Notes: generated by a model from the sequence alone, not told the origin. A stretch of DNA of 64,000 nt from Rubrivivax sp. (GCA_020248915.1 JADCGP010000017.1:1-64000); one strand, 5' to 3'. Numbered from the stretch's first letter, positions 38,448 through 49,190 are shown. Translations and numbers: made by a program.

Positions 38448-39706
38448 GGCAGCAGTTCGGACAGCGTCATCTCGTCGAGCCGCGTGCGGCGGCGGAAGCC
38501 CACGCTGGCCGCACCCGGCGCCAGCAGCAGGCCGTCGATCAGTGCCTTGGCGGGCACGGCGTCGGGGTCGCACAGCAGCGCGTGGCGCGGCTCGCCGTCG
38601 GGGCCCTCTTCCTCGAGCCGTGCCACCCAGTCGATGGCCGCCAGCGACTCGAGCGCGGCATCGACCTGCAGGGGGTCGGTGTGCAGCCGCGCAGCCAGCG
38701 CGGTGAGCGTCAGCCCGCCCTCGCCGGCCCGACGCGCACGGTGCAGTTCGCCCAGCAGGGCCAGCGCCAGCTCGAAAAGGTGCCCCGGCGTGGCGGGCTG
38801 CCGCGCCACGTGCATGCCCAGGCTCGGCGCATAGGCAGCCACCACCGCGCCCAGCAGCACGATCACCCAGCCCAGGTAGAGCCACAGCAGGAAGATCGGC
38901 AGCGTCGCGAAGGCGCCGTAGATGACCGAGTAGGTCGGCACCGCCTGCAGGTACCAGCCCAGGGCTTCCTTCGCCCCCTCGAAACCGATGGCGACGAACA
39001 GGCCGCCGGCCCAGGCGTGGCTCCAGCGCACCGGCGCGTTGGGCACGAAGCGGAACAGGCCCGCCATCGCCGCGGCCAGCAGCGCGAACTGCACGATCCC
39101 GAGCGCGAAGCCGATGCCGCCGGGCAGCGCCGCCACCAGCCCGCGCGACGCCGAAAGCGCGTACGAGGTGACCGACAGGCTCAGGCCGAGGGCCAGCGGC
39201 CCGAGCGTCAGCATGGCCCAGTACACCAGCACGCGCTGCGCGAGCGGCCGCGGCCGGCGCACCCGCCAGATGCGGTTGAGCGTGCGGTCGATGGTCAGCA
39301 TCAGCGCCAGCGCGGTGACCACCAGCAGCACCAGGCCGGCGGCGCCGATGGCGCGCGCCTTGCCCGCGAACTGGGTCAGCGCCTTGATCACCGGCCGCGC
39401 GATGTTCTCCGGCACCAGCGACTGCAGGAACAGCTTCTCGAGCGCGTCCTGGAAGACCGCGAACATCGGGAACGCCGAGAACACGGCCAGCATCACCGTC
39501 AGCAGCGGCACCAGCGCGATCAGCGTCGTGAAGGTCAGGCTGCTGGCGGTGAGCGAGAGCTGGTCGTCGCGGAAGCGCTGGCGCAGCGTGCGCGCGGTGT
39601 CCAGCCAGGGCCAGTGGCGCAGGCGGTGAAGCAGGCGCTCGAGCGTGCGCGCGATCCGCGCGCCGAGCCACCCCTGCACGGCCCCCTGCGCGTCGTAGGA
39701 GTTCAT
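38444..39706 (-). CDS. YihY/virulence factor BrkB family membrane protein
   Basis: 420 residues from ATG 39706 (MNSYDAQG); an ATG at 39718 is also possible. Six membrane helices (about 40-290), with [20 protein letters not shown] and [18 protein letters not shown] as the recognisable YihY blocks. A soluble C-terminal section of about 110 residues may be winged-helix-like. The older name RNase BN is not supported for this family. Coupled to the luciferase-like gene and only 18 bases from the divergent DUF2069 gene, so both promoters overlap. Confidence 0.88.
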   Translation of the reverse strand: MNSYDAQGAVQGWLGARIARTLERLLHRLRHWPWLDTARTLRQRFRDDQLSLTASSLTFTTLIALVPLLTVMLAVFSAFPMFAVFQDALEKLFLQSLVPENIARPVIKALTQFAGKARAIGAAGLVLLVVTALALMLTIDRTLNRIWRVRRPRPLAQRVLVYWAMLTLGPLALGLSLSVTSYALSASRGLVAALPGGIGFALGIVQFALLAAAMAGLFRFVPNAPVRWSHAWAGGLFVAIGFEGAKEALGWYLQAVPTYSVIYGAFATLPIFLLWLYLGWVIVLLGAVVAAYAPSLGMHVARQPATPGHLFELALALLGELHRARRAGEGGLTLTALAARLHTDPLQVDAALESLAAIDWVARLEEEGPDGEPRHALLCDPDAVPAKALIDGLLLAPGAASVGFRRRTRLDEMTLSELLP

Positions 39707-39724
39707 GCTGGCTATCATGCCAGC

Positions 39725-40138
39725 ATGAGTTCCGACCCTGCGGTGCCGACTGCACCGATCCCGCCCTCGCCGGCCCTTCAGCAGCTGCGGGCGGCGAGCA
39801 TCGCCTGCACGCTGGCCCTGGTGGTGCTGTCGCTGGCGTGGGAGCTGTGGCTGGCGCCCACCGGCCAGCGCACGCTGGCGCTGAAGGCGCTGCCGCTGGC
39901 GCTGGCGCTGCCGGGCCTCGCGCGCCACCGGCTCTACACCTACCGCTGGCTGAGCCTGCTGCTTTGGCTGTACGTGCTCGAGGGCCTGCTGCGCGCCACC
40001 ACCGAAGGCGGCATCTCGATGGCGCTGGCCGTCGCCGAGGTGGCGCTGGCGCTCGGGCTGTTCACCGCCACCACGCTGTACATCCGGTACAGGCTGCGCG
40101 GCGCGCGCGCCGCGGCAGCCCCGGCGGCCGCCGGCTGA
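39725..40138 (+). CDS. DUF2069 membrane protein
   Basis: 137 residues. About four membrane helices with [21 protein letters not shown] in short form (RLYTYRW) as the family mark, and a C-terminal Arg/Ala tail. Function unknown. Divergent from yihY and followed after 31 bases by the flavoprotein gene. Confidence 0.8.
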   Translation: MSSDPAVPTAPIPPSPALQQLRAASIACTLALVVLSLAWELWLAPTGQRTLALKALPLALALPGLARHRLYTYRWLSLLLWLYVLEGLLRATTEGGISMALAVAEVALALGLFTATTLYIRYRLRGARAAAAPAAAG

Positions 40139-40169
40139 GCGGGCGCGGGCAGCGGGCGCCAGACTGGCG

Positions 40170-41576
40170 ATGCGAGCGGCGCTGCTGGAGGCCCTGGCCG
40201 GCATCGTCGGTCCGGCCCAGGTGCTGCGCGACGGCGATCTCTCGGCCTACGAGGCCGACTGGCGCAAGCGCTGGCGCGGCCGCGCGCTGGCGGTGGTGCG
40301 CCCGGGCAGCACGGCCGAAGTGGCGGCCGTGGTGCGCGCATGCGCGGCGCACGGCACGACCATCGTGCCGCAGGGCGGCAACACGGGGCTGGTGGGCGGC
40401 GGCGTGCCCGATGCCAGCGGCACGCAGGTGCTGCTGTCGCTGCAGCGGCTGAACCGAGTGCGGTCGCTCGATGCGGCGAACCTCACGCTCACGGTCGAGT
40501 CCGGCTGCGTGCTGCAGGCCGCGCAGCAGGCCGCGGCCGCGGCCGGCCTCTTGCTGCCGCTGAGCCTGGCTGCCGAGGGCAGCTGCACGGTCGGCGGGAA
40601 CCTCGCCACCAACGCCGGCGGCACCCAGGTGCTGCGCTGGGGCAACGCGCGCGAGCTCTGCCTGGGGCTCGAGGTGGTCACGGCCGCGGGCGACGTGTGG
40701 GACGGCCTGACCGGCCTTCGCAAGGACAACACCGGCTACGACCTGCGCGACCTGTTCATCGGCAGCGAGGGCACGCTCGGCATCATCACCGCGGCGACGC
40801 TGAAGCTGGCACCGCAGCCGGCGGCCGTCGTCACGGCATTCGCCGCCTGCGGCTCGCTCGAGGGCTGCGTGCGGCTGCTGGCGCTGGCCCGCGCACGACT
40901 CGGCTCGGGGCTGACCGGCTTCGAGGTGATGGGCCGTTTCGCTCTGGAACTCGTCGCCCGCCACTTCCCGCAGCTGCCGCGCCCGCTGCCGGCAGCGCAG
41001 TGGACGGTGCTGCTCGAGGCAAGCGATGTCGAGGGCGAGGCCGAGGCGCGGGCGCGCTTCGAATCGCTTCTCGGCGCGGCACTGCAGGACGGCATGGTTG
41101 CCGACGCGGTGGTGGCCGAGAGCCTGGCGCAGTCGAAGGCGCTGTGGCACGTGCGCGAGTCGATCCCGCTCGCGCAGGCCGAGGAGGGGCTCAACATCAA
41201 GCACGACATCTCGCTGCCGGTGTCGGCCATCCCCCGCTTCGTCGAGCGCACCGACGCCGAGCTGGCAACGCGCTGGCCAGGCGTGCGCCTCGTCAATTTC
41301 GGGCACCTGGGCGACGGCAACCTGCACTACAACGTCCAGGCACCGGAGGGTGCCGACGCGAAGCGCTTCCTCGCCGACGAGGAACACGCGGTCAACCGCG
41401 TGGTGTTCGACGCCGTCGCCGCCTGCGGCGGCTCGTTCTCGGCCGAGCACGGCATCGGCGCGCTCAAGCGCGACGAGCTGGCGGCGCGCAAGTCGCCGGT
41501 GGCGCTGGGCCTGATGCGCGCCATCAAGGCCGCGCTCGACCCGCAGGGGCTGCTGAACCCGGGGCGGCTGCTGTAG
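40170..41576 (+). CDS. FAD-linked D-2-hydroxyacid dehydrogenase (GlcD/D2HGDH-like)
   Basis: 468 residues. VAO-type FAD fold: PQGGNTGLVGGGV (about 64-76), NLATNAGG and GSEGTLGIIT bind the cofactor. The C-terminal cap has FGHLGDGNLHYNV and ends LDPQGLLNPGRLL. This best fits D-2-hydroxyglutarate or D-lactate dehydrogenases; which substrate is used is open. Full length, convergent with the DUF1178 gene at 20 bases. Confidence 0.9.
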   Translation: MRAALLEALAGIVGPAQVLRDGDLSAYEADWRKRWRGRALAVVRPGSTAEVAAVVRACAAHGTTIVPQGGNTGLVGGGVPDASGTQVLLSLQRLNRVRSLDAANLTLTVESGCVLQAAQQAAAAAGLLLPLSLAAEGSCTVGGNLATNAGGTQVLRWGNARELCLGLEVVTAAGDVWDGLTGLRKDNTGYDLRDLFIGSEGTLGIITAATLKLAPQPAAVVTAFAACGSLEGCVRLLALARARLGSGLTGFEVMGRFALELVARHFPQLPRPLPAAQWTVLLEASDVEGEAEARARFESLLGAALQDGMVADAVVAESLAQSKALWHVRESIPLAQAEEGLNIKHDISLPVSAIPRFVERTDAELATRWPGVRLVNFGHLGDGNLHYNVQAPEGADAKRFLADEEHAVNRVVFDAVAACGGSFSAEHGIGALKRDELAARKSPVALGLMRAIKAALDPQGLLNPGRLL

Positions 41577-41596
41577 CGTTGGCGGGAGCGGCGGCG

Positions 41597-42037
41597 CTAC
41601 TGCAGCGGGCCGTCCAGCGCGCGCGGCACCGGCAGCGCGAAGGTCTCTATGCCCTCGTCGAGCAGCGCGCTGCGCTGCTCGGGTGTGGCCTGGCCGCGGA
41701 TCCCGCGCTCGGGCGCCTCGCCGTAGTGGATGCGCCTCGCCTCCTCGGCGAAGCGCTCGCCGACGTCCTCGGTGCGGGCGACGAGCTCGCGCACGGCCTG
41801 CAGCCACAGGGCCTGCAGGTCCGCCGGGCGCGCCTCGGCCGACCGTGCGGGCTCGACCGGCTCGCGCGCACCCGACAGGTTGAGCCGCGGCGCCGACGGC
41901 ATGCGCCCGATCACCTTGTCGGCGCAGATCGGGCACTCGACCAGCCCCCGCCCGTTCTGGCTCATGAAGTCCTCATCGGAGCCGAACCAGCCCTCGAAGA
42001 CGTGACCGTTGGCGCAACGCAGGTCGAGCACCTTCAT
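41597..42037 (-). CDS. DUF1178 protein
   Basis: 146 residues. The N-terminal zinc-ribbon-like part has LRCANGHVFEGWF and VECPICADK; a low-complexity middle leads to a conserved end with ARRIHYGEAPERGIRG. Function unknown. Starts 7 bases after the NUDIX gene and is the last gene of the nuo transcript; this pairing is common in Burkholderiales. Confidence 0.88.
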   Translation of the reverse strand: MKVLDLRCANGHVFEGWFGSDEDFMSQNGRGLVECPICADKVIGRMPSAPRLNLSGAREPVEPARSAEARPADLQALWLQAVRELVARTEDVGERFAEEARRIHYGEAPERGIRGQATPEQRSALLDEGIETFALPVPRALDGPLQ

Positions 42038-42044
42038 GATCGGA

Positions 42045-42662
42045 TCATGGTAGCCCGGACGCGATCCCGGCGCCGGCGAAGGTCAATGGCCGCAGGCCGC
42101 GCTGCCAGCCCTGCAGCCAGTGCAGGCCCACCAGCGTCTTCACGTCGGTCAGCGAGCCGGCAGCGTCCAGGGCCTCGAGCTCGTGCTGGCGCAGCGTGAC
42201 GGTCTCGACGAACTCGCCGTCGTCGGGCCGGGCCGGCCCCGGCTCGAGGCCGCGGGCGAACCAGATCCAGATCCGCTCGCTGCTGTAGGCGGCGGCGTTG
42301 TGGAGGAAGCCGCCGCAGGCCCACTCGCGGGCGGTGTAGCCGGTCTCCTCGGCCAGCTCGCGGATCGCGCAGGCGAGCGTCGGCTCGTCGCCCTCGCGCT
42401 TGCCCGCCGGCCACTCCAGCAGCACCCGGCCCAGCGGGTGGCGCCACTGCCGCACCAGCACCAGACGCGGGTCGGGGCCGTCGTCGAGCAGCGGCACCAC
42501 GGCCACCGCGCCGCGGTGCTCGATGTACTCCCGGGTGGCCTGGCGGCCGTCGGGCAGCCGCACGACGTCGCGCCGGACCTCGAGGAAGCCGCCGCTCAGC
42601 AGCACCTCACCGCCGACGCGGGTCTCGCGCAGGTGCGCGTCGCCGGCCTCGGGCTCGTCCAA
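42045..42662 (-). CDS. NUDIX hydrolase, ADP-ribose pyrophosphatase type
   Basis: 205 residues. The Nudix box runs from GKREGDEPTLACAIRE through LAEETGYT and is complete (REx-EExG residues). The EYIEHRGAVAVVPLL and LVRQWRHPLGR segments fit ADP-ribose pyrophosphatases. Follows nuoN by 4 bases, so it is expressed with complex I; a link through NAD turnover is plausible but inferred. Confidence 0.9.
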   Translation of the reverse strand: MDEPEAGDAHLRETRVGGEVLLSGGFLEVRRDVVRLPDGRQATREYIEHRGAVAVVPLLDDGPDPRLVLVRQWRHPLGRVLLEWPAGKREGDEPTLACAIRELAEETGYTAREWACGGFLHNAAAYSSERIWIWFARGLEPGPARPDDGEFVETVTLRQHELEALDAAGSLTDVKTLVGLHWLQGWQRGLRPLTFAGAGIASGLP

Positions 42663-42666
42663 GCGA

Positions 42667-44148
42667 TCAGCTGCCCAGCGACTTCTGGATCGCGTCGCGG
42701 CACATCGCCATCAGGCCGCCGGAGAACAGCCCGAACAGCAGCACCGCCGCGCCGTTGGCCGCCAGCAGCGCCGTGACGCCCTGGGAGCGCAGGATCGGGG
42801 CGTCCTGGGCCGGCTCGTCGAACCACATCACCTTGACGACGCGCAGGTAGTAGAACGCGCCGACCAGCGAGAACAGCACCGCCAGCACCGCCAGCACGAT
42901 GTAGCCGGTGACGTTGGTCGTGACCAGCGCCTGGATCACCGACAGCTTGGCGAAGAAGCCGATCATCGGTGGCACCCCGGCCAGAGAGAACATGAACACC
43001 GTCATCACGCCGGCCAGCCACGGGCTGCGGCGCGACAGCCCGGCGAGGTCCTCGATCTGCTCGCTCTCGAAGCCCTCGCGCGACAGGTGCATGATCAGGC
43101 CGAAGGTCCCCAGCGTCGTCAGCACGTAGGCCACAAGGTAGAACATCGCCGAGCTGTACGCGTTGGCCGCCGAGAGCGTGTTGCCGCTCACCACGCCGGC
43201 CGACAGGCCGACCACGACGAAGCCTATCTGCGCGATGGTGGAGTAGGCCAGCATGCGCTTCAGGTTGGTCTGCGCGATCGCGGCGACGTTGCCCAGCACC
43301 AGCGATGCCACGCCCATCACGATGAACATCTGCTGCCAGTCCACCGCCAGGCCCAGCATGCCCTCGACCAGCAGCCGGATCGTGATCGCGAAGGCGGCGA
43401 ACTTGGGCGCGCTGCCGATCAGCAGCGTCACGGCCGTCGGCGCGCCCTGGTAGACGTCGGGCACCCACATGTGGAACGGCACCGCCCCTAGCTTGAAGCC
43501 CAGGCCGGCGACGACGAAGACGATGCCGAACACCAGCACCTCGCGGTTGATCCGTCCGGTAGCGATCTGCTCGAACACCTTCGGGATCTCCAGCGTGCCG
43601 GTGGCGCCGTACATCATCGACAGCCCGTACAGCAGGAAGCCGCTCGCCAGCGCGCCGAGCACGAAGTACTTCATCGCCGCCTCGGTGCTGACGGCGTGGT
43701 CGCGGCGCAGCGCGGTCAGCGCGTACAGGCTCAGGCTCATCAGCTCCAGGCCGAGGTAGACGACCAGGAAGTGGTTGGCCGAGCACATCACCGAGACGCC
43801 CAGCAGCACGAACAGCGTGAGCGTGAAGAACTCGCCCTTGAGCATCTCGCGGCTGCCGAGCGTGGGCCGGGCGTAGGCCACCGTGATCATCACCGCCACC
43901 GCGGCGAAGAACGCCAGCAGGTGGCCCATCGGGTCGGTCACGACCATGCCCTGCATGCCGTAGGCGGTGCCGCCGCCGGCATAGCTCGCCAGGTGCAGCG
44001 CCGCGAACACGCCGACGGCCACCTGCGTCATCCAGAAGGTGGGACGCCGGGCCGGGTCGGTGACGAAGAGGTCGGCCAGCAGGACGAAGCAGGCGGCCAG
44101 CAGCAGCCACAGCTCGGGATGGATCACGGACCAGTTCATCGGTGCCAT
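42667..44148 (-). CDS. nuoN: NADH-quinone oxidoreductase subunit N
   Basis: 493 residues, about 14 membrane helices, antiporter-like proton-pumping subunit of complex I. LLVFVVAG-like helices and the conserved lysine- and glutamate-bearing blocks (KYFVLGALASGFLLYG, FKLGAVPFHMWVPDVYQG in part) are seen. Last nuo gene, 16 bases after nuoM. Confidence 0.97.
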   Translation of the reverse strand: MAPMNWSVIHPELWLLLAACFVLLADLFVTDPARRPTFWMTQVAVGVFAALHLASYAGGGTAYGMQGMVVTDPMGHLLAFFAAVAVMITVAYARPTLGSREMLKGEFFTLTLFVLLGVSVMCSANHFLVVYLGLELMSLSLYALTALRRDHAVSTEAAMKYFVLGALASGFLLYGLSMMYGATGTLEIPKVFEQIATGRINREVLVFGIVFVVAGLGFKLGAVPFHMWVPDVYQGAPTAVTLLIGSAPKFAAFAITIRLLVEGMLGLAVDWQQMFIVMGVASLVLGNVAAIAQTNLKRMLAYSTIAQIGFVVVGLSAGVVSGNTLSAANAYSSAMFYLVAYVLTTLGTFGLIMHLSREGFESEQIEDLAGLSRRSPWLAGVMTVFMFSLAGVPPMIGFFAKLSVIQALVTTNVTGYIVLAVLAVLFSLVGAFYYLRVVKVMWFDEPAQDAPILRSQGVTALLAANGAAVLLFGLFSGGLMAMCRDAIQKSLGS

Positions 44149-44164
44149 CGGGTCGTCCTCCGCC

Positions 44165-45640
44165 TCACTGCAGCTTCGACACGGCGACGTGCCGAAGCAG
44201 CTCGGCCACCGAGGCGTTCATCAGGTCCGTGACCGGCTTCGGGTGGATGCCCATCCAGAGCACCGCGACCGCCAGCAGCGCCAGCACCAGGAACTCGCGG
44301 CCGTTGATGTCGGACAGGCCCCGGACGTCGTCGTTGGCGACGGCCCCGAAGTAGACCCGCTTGACCATCCACAGCGTGTAGGCGGCGCCGAACACCAGCG
44401 TGGTGGCGGCGAGCGCAGCGACCCAGAAGTTCACTTGCACCGCGGCCAGGATCACCATCCACTCGCCGACGAAGCCGGCGGTGCCGGGCAGGCCGCAGTT
44501 GGCCATCGCGAAGAGCAGCGCGAACGCGGCGAACCTGGGCATCGTGTTGACGACGCCGCCGTAGGCGGCGATCTCGCGGCTGTGCACGCGGTCGTAGAGC
44601 ACGCCGATGCACAGGAACATCGCGCCGGAGACGAAGCCGTGGCTGATCATCTGCACCAGGCCGCCGGCCACGCCGAGCTCGTTGAACAGGAAGAAGCCCA
44701 GCGTGACGAAGCCCATGTGCGCCACCGAGCTGTAGGCGACCAGCTTCTTCATGTCCTGCTGCACCAGCGCCACCAGGCCGATGTAGGTGACCGCCACCAG
44801 CGACAGCGCGATCATCACCCAGGCGTACTCGCGGGCCGCGTCGGGCGCGATCGGCATCGAGAAGCGCAGGAAGCCGTAGGCGCCGAGCTTCAGCATGATG
44901 GCCGCCAGCACGACCGAGCCGCCGGTGGGCGCCTCGACGTGGGCATCGGGCAGCCAGGTGTGCACCGGCCACATCGGCACCTTTACGCTGAAGGCGGCGA
45001 AGAACGCGAAGAAGATCATCGCCTGCGCGGCCATCGGCAGCGGCAGCCGGTGCCAGGTGAGGATGTCGAAGCTGCCGCCGCTCTTGAAGTACAGGTAGAC
45101 CAGCGCGATCAGCATCAGCAGCGAGCCGAGCAGCGTGTACAGGAAGAACTTGAAGGCGGCGTAGACGCGTCGCGGCCCGCCCCAGACGCCGATCACGATG
45201 TACATCGGGATCAGCGTCGCCTCGAAGAACACGTAGAACAGCAGCCCGTCGAGCGCGCAGAACACGCCGATCATCAAGCCGGAGAGGATCAAGAAGGCGC
45301 CGTGGTACTGGGCGACGCGGCGGTCGATCACCTCCCAGCCGGCGAGCACGACGATGACCGTGATGAACGCCGTCAGCGGGACGAACCAAACCGACAGGCC
45401 GTCGACGCCGAGGTGGTAGCGGACGTTGAAGCGATCGATCCACGGCATCCGCTCGACGAACTGCATGCCGGCGTTGGTCGCGTCGAATCCGGTGACCACC
45501 GGGATCGTGACGAGGAAGGAGGCCACCGCACCGACCAGCGCGATCGCCCGCACCACGTGCGCACGGTCGTCGCGGCCGAGCGCGAGCAGCAGCGTGCCGA
45601 AGGCGATCGGCAGCCAGATGGCGGTGCTGAGGAGGCCCAT
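44165..45640 (-). CDS. nuoM: NADH-quinone oxidoreductase subunit M
   Basis: 491 residues, about 14 membrane helices. Antiporter-like pump subunit with GVDGLSVWFVPLT, VKVPMWPVHTWLPDAH and LGAYGFLRF, which carry key lysine and histidine residues. Between nuoL (15 bases) and nuoN. Confidence 0.97.
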   Translation of the reverse strand: MGLLSTAIWLPIAFGTLLLALGRDDRAHVVRAIALVGAVASFLVTIPVVTGFDATNAGMQFVERMPWIDRFNVRYHLGVDGLSVWFVPLTAFITVIVVLAGWEVIDRRVAQYHGAFLILSGLMIGVFCALDGLLFYVFFEATLIPMYIVIGVWGGPRRVYAAFKFFLYTLLGSLLMLIALVYLYFKSGGSFDILTWHRLPLPMAAQAMIFFAFFAAFSVKVPMWPVHTWLPDAHVEAPTGGSVVLAAIMLKLGAYGFLRFSMPIAPDAAREYAWVMIALSLVAVTYIGLVALVQQDMKKLVAYSSVAHMGFVTLGFFLFNELGVAGGLVQMISHGFVSGAMFLCIGVLYDRVHSREIAAYGGVVNTMPRFAAFALLFAMANCGLPGTAGFVGEWMVILAAVQVNFWVAALAATTLVFGAAYTLWMVKRVYFGAVANDDVRGLSDINGREFLVLALLAVAVLWMGIHPKPVTDLMNASVAELLRHVAVSKLQ

Positions 45641-45655
45641 GTGTCGTTGTTCTGT

Positions 45656-47668
45656 CTATCGCAGCAGGCCGCCCAGGAAGGGCCACAGCTGCCAGGTCAG
45701 CAGGCCGAAGATGCCCAGCAGCATCACCAGCGCGTACTGGTACAGGCGGCCCGTCTGCCAGCGGCGCATCACGCCCGCCAGCGCGCCGATGCCGCGTGCC
45801 GAGCCGTCGATCGCGCCGTCGATGACCGCCTGGTCGCCGCCCTTCCACAGGCCGGTGCCGAGCCGCCGGGCCCCGGCCGCCAGCAGGTGCTCGTTGATCC
45901 AGTCCATGTAGTACTTGTTCTCGAGCACGGTCACGAGCGGGCGCAGGGCGCGCGCGATCGCCGCCGGGATCGACGGCTGCTTCAGGTAGAACCACCAGGC
46001 GCAGACGACGCCGGCCAGGGCCAGGTACAGGGGCAGCGTGACGAGGCCGTGCAGCGCCATCGCGGACGGTCCGTGGAAGCCCTCGGCCAGCGCGGCCATC
46101 GCCGGGTGCCTGCCGGCATCGACCGTGATCGCGTCCTTCAGGAACTCGCCGAACAGCATCGGCTGGATCGTCATGAAGCCGATCACCACCGAAGGCACGG
46201 CCAGCAGCACCAGCGGCGCGGTCACGACCCAGGGCGACTCGTGGGGCGTGTGCGCGTGGTGGTCGTCGTGGCCGTGGTCGTCGGGCGGCGGGAACGGCTT
46301 GTGGCGGAAGCGCTCCTCGCCGTGGAAGACGAGGAAGTACATCCGGAACGAGTAGAAGGCGGTGACGAAGACGCCGGCGTAGACGGCGAGCATCGCGAAC
46401 GTCGCGCCGGGCAGTGCGCTGTGGTGCGACGCGATCAGGATGCTGTCCTTGCTGTAGAAGCCGCTGAACAGCGGCGTGCCGATCAGCGCCAGTGAACCCA
46501 GCAGCGAGGTGATCCACGTCAGGGGCATGTGCCTTCGCAGGCCGCCCATGTTGCGGATGTCCTGGTTGTGGTGCATGCCGATGATCACGCTGCCCGCGGC
46601 CAGGAACAGAAGCGCCTTGAAGAAGGCGTGGGTCATCAGGTGGAACACCGCGACGCTGTACGCCGACAGCCCCAGCGCCACCGTCATGTAGCCCAGCTGG
46701 CTCAGCGTCGAGTACGCGACGACCCTCTTGATGTCGTTCTGGATGATGCCGAGGAAGCCCATGAACAGCGCCGTGATGGCACCGATCACCAGCACGAAGT
46801 TCAGCGCGGTGTCCGACAACTCGAACAGCGGGCTCATGCGTGCGACCATGAAGATGCCGGCGGTCACCATCGTGGCGGCATGGATCAGCGCCGAGATCGG
46901 CGTCGGGCCCTCCATCGAGTCGGGCAGCCACACGTGCAGCGGGAACTGGGCGCTCTTGCCCATCGCGCCGATGAACAGGCAGATGCAGGCCACCGTCAGC
47001 AGGCCCCAGTCGGTGCCGGGGAAGCCGAGCTTGGCAAGTTCGCCGCCCTTGGCGAAGACCTCGCCGTAGTTCAGGCTGCCGCCGTAGGCCAGCAGCAGGC
47101 CGATGCCGAGGATGAAGCCGAAGTCGCCGACCCGGTTGACCAGGAAGGCCTTCATGTTGGCGAAGATCGCCGTCGGCTTCTTGTACCAGAAGCCGATCAG
47201 CAGGTAGCTGACCAGCCCCACCGCCTCCCAGCCGAAGAACAGCTGCAGGAAGTTGTTGCTCATGACCAGCATGAGCATCGAGAACGTGAACAGGCTGATG
47301 TAGGCGAAGAAGCGCTGGTAGCCCGGGTCGTCCTCCATGTAGCCGATGGTGTAGATGTGCACCATCAGGCTGACGAAGGTGACGACCACCATCATCATCG
47401 CCGTCAGTCCGTCGACCAGGAAGCCGACCTCCATGACGAGCTTGCCCACCACCATCCACTCGTAGATCGTGGCGTTGAAGCGCGCGCCTGCGGCCACCTG
47501 CGCCAGCACGACGGCCGAGCAGACGAAGGCGACGAGGACACCGAGGATGGTGAAGAAGTGGGCGCCGCGGCGGCCCACCCAGCGGCCGGCCAGGCCGGCC
47601 ACCAGGGCTCCGGCCAGCGGCGCCAGAGGCACCGTCAGCAGCAGACCTTGCGAGAGCGTCGCGGCCAT
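45656..47668 (-). CDS. nuoL: NADH-quinone oxidoreductase subunit L
   Basis: 670 residues, the distal pump subunit with about 16 membrane helices including the long C-terminal lateral helix. LFFGWEAVGLVSYLLIGFW, GKSAQFPLHVWLPDSMEG and HAATMVTAGIF (given in parts) are typical. A His/Asp-rich loop (DDHGHDDHHAH) is found between late helices. Five bases after nuoK. Confidence 0.97.
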   Translation of the reverse strand: MAATLSQGLLLTVPLAPLAGALVAGLAGRWVGRRGAHFFTILGVLVAFVCSAVVLAQVAAGARFNATIYEWMVVGKLVMEVGFLVDGLTAMMMVVVTFVSLMVHIYTIGYMEDDPGYQRFFAYISLFTFSMLMLVMSNNFLQLFFGWEAVGLVSYLLIGFWYKKPTAIFANMKAFLVNRVGDFGFILGIGLLLAYGGSLNYGEVFAKGGELAKLGFPGTDWGLLTVACICLFIGAMGKSAQFPLHVWLPDSMEGPTPISALIHAATMVTAGIFMVARMSPLFELSDTALNFVLVIGAITALFMGFLGIIQNDIKRVVAYSTLSQLGYMTVALGLSAYSVAVFHLMTHAFFKALLFLAAGSVIIGMHHNQDIRNMGGLRRHMPLTWITSLLGSLALIGTPLFSGFYSKDSILIASHHSALPGATFAMLAVYAGVFVTAFYSFRMYFLVFHGEERFRHKPFPPPDDHGHDDHHAHTPHESPWVVTAPLVLLAVPSVVIGFMTIQPMLFGEFLKDAITVDAGRHPAMAALAEGFHGPSAMALHGLVTLPLYLALAGVVCAWWFYLKQPSIPAAIARALRPLVTVLENKYYMDWINEHLLAAGARRLGTGLWKGGDQAVIDGAIDGSARGIGALAGVMRRWQTGRLYQYALVMLLGIFGLLTWQLWPFLGGLLR

Positions 47669-47673
47669 CTCGG

Positions 47674-47988
47674 TCAGCCCTTCAGTTCGTCGAGTTCCTC
47701 GACGTTGATCGACGCACGGTTGCGGAAAAGCACGACGAGGATCGCCAGCCCGATGGCCGACTCCGCCGCGGCCACCGTCAGGATGAAGAACACGAAGACC
47801 TGCCCGTCCATGTCGCCGAGGTAGTGCGAGAACGCGACGAAGTTCAGGTTCACCGCCAGCAGCATCAGTTCGATCGCCATCAGCAGGACGATCAGGTTGC
47901 GGCGGTTCAGGAAGATCCCGATCACGCTGAGCGCGAACAGGATGCCGCCCAGCGACAGGTAGTGACCCAGGGTGATCGGGCCCAGCAT
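47674..47988 (-). CDS. nuoK: NADH-quinone oxidoreductase subunit K
   Basis: 104 residues, three membrane helices with the two functional glutamates ([14 protein letters not shown]). Related to MrpC. The ATG shares one base with the nuoJ stop. Confidence 0.97.
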   Translation of the reverse strand: MLGPITLGHYLSLGGILFALSVIGIFLNRRNLIVLLMAIELMLLAVNLNFVAFSHYLGDMDGQVFVFFILTVAAAESAIGLAILVVLFRNRASINVEELDELKG

Positions 47989-48623
47989 CACGCGCCCCCC
48001 CCGCCCTGCCCGCCCGGTGCCGGCGGCTCGGACGCCGGCGGCATCTTGACGATGCGCACGCGGTCGGCCTTGCGGGCGCGCACCTGCTCGGAGGGGTCGA
48101 TCCGGCGGCTGTCCTTGCGCGCGCGCAGCGTCAGCGCGATCGCCGCCACGATGGCCACCAGCAGCAGCACCGCGGCGATCTGCAGCGGGTACAGGTAGTT
48201 GGTGTAGATCTCGATGCCCAGCAGCCGCGTGTTGCCCATCTCGACCGCCTTGGCCGTCGGCACGGGCGCCTGCGTCAGGTGGAAGCCACGCATCAGCACC
48301 AGGGCCATCTCGAGCGCGATCACCGCGCCCACCGCGCCGGCCACCGGCAGGTGTTTCCAGAACCCCTCGCGGAAACCGTCGCTGTTGATGTCGAGCATCA
48401 TCACGACGAACAGGAACAGCACCATCACCGCGCCGACGTAGACCAGCACCAGCGCGATGGCGAGGAACTCGGCGCGCAGCAGCATCCAGATGCAGGCAGC
48501 GCTGAAGAACGCGAGCACCAGGAACAGCGCGGCATGCACCGTGCTGCGCGCCGTGATGACGCGGAACGACGCCGCCAGAAGCACGGCCGAGAAGACGTAG
48601 AAGAGTGCGGTCGTCGTGTCCAT
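47988..48623 (-). CDS. nuoJ: NADH-quinone oxidoreductase subunit J
   Basis: 211 residues, five membrane helices including [16 protein letters not shown] with the pi-bulge region that couples quinone chemistry to pumping. A Pro/Gly-rich C-terminal tail ([12 protein letters not shown]) is a local extension. Overlaps nuoK by one base. Confidence 0.96.
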   Translation of the reverse strand: MDTTTALFYVFSAVLLAASFRVITARSTVHAALFLVLAFFSAACIWMLLRAEFLAIALVLVYVGAVMVLFLFVVMMLDINSDGFREGFWKHLPVAGAVGAVIALEMALVLMRGFHLTQAPVPTAKAVEMGNTRLLGIEIYTNYLYPLQIAAVLLLVAIVAAIALTLRARKDSRRIDPSEQVRARKADRVRIVKMPPASEPPAPGGQGGGGA

Positions 48624-48692
48624 GTGTTTGGTCCGGGGCCCCTCCGTGCCCCGCCGGGCAGCCTGCCCGGCGGTGCCGGGCGGCCGTCACGC

Positions 48693-49190
48693 TCAGCGGT
48701 ACTTCGCGTCGGCCTCGCGGTTGGCCGCGATCTCCTTCTCGTAGCGGTCACCCACCGCGAGCAGCATGTCCTTCGTGAAGTACAGGTCGCCGCGTTTCTC
48801 GCCGTGGTACTCGAAGTGGTGGGTCTCGACGATCGAATCCACCGGGCAGCTTTCCTCGCAGAAACCGCAGAAGATGCACTTGGTCAGGTCGATGTCGTAG
48901 CGGGTCGTGCGGCGCGTGCCGTCGGCCCGCACGTCGCTCTCGATCGTGATCGCCAGCGCGGGGCAGACGGCCTCGCACAGCTTGCAGGCGATGCAGCGCT
49001 CCTCGCCGTTGGCGTAGCGGCGCAGCGCGTGCAGGCCGCGGAAGCGCGGCGAGAGCGGCGTCTTCTCCTCCGGGAACTGGATCGTGATGTTGGGCCTGAG
49101 GAAGTGGCGGCCGGTCAGCGCCATGCCCTTCAGCAACTCGATGAGCATGAAGCTCGACAGCACGTCCTTGATCGCGGTGAGGGAACTCAT
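48693..49190 (-). CDS. nuoI: NADH-quinone oxidoreductase subunit I
   Basis: 165 residues. Peripheral-arm ferredoxin-like subunit with two complete 4Fe-4S motifs, [12 protein letters not shown] and [12 protein letters not shown], that carry clusters N6a and N6b. Follows nuoH by 64 bases. Confidence 0.97.
   Translation of the reverse strand: MSSLTAIKDVLSSFMLIELLKGMALTGRHFLRPNITIQFPEEKTPLSPRFRGLHALRRYANGEERCIACKLCEAVCPALAITIESDVRADGTRRTTRYDIDLTKCIFCGFCEESCPVDSIVETHHFEYHGEKRGDLYFTKDMLLAVGDRYEKEIAANREADAKYR

Noticed and set aside
44039-47824. Several long plus-strand frames opposite nuoL, nuoM and nuoK
   Set aside because: Gln/His/Arg-rich shadows of membrane protein genes; no ribosome sites or domains.
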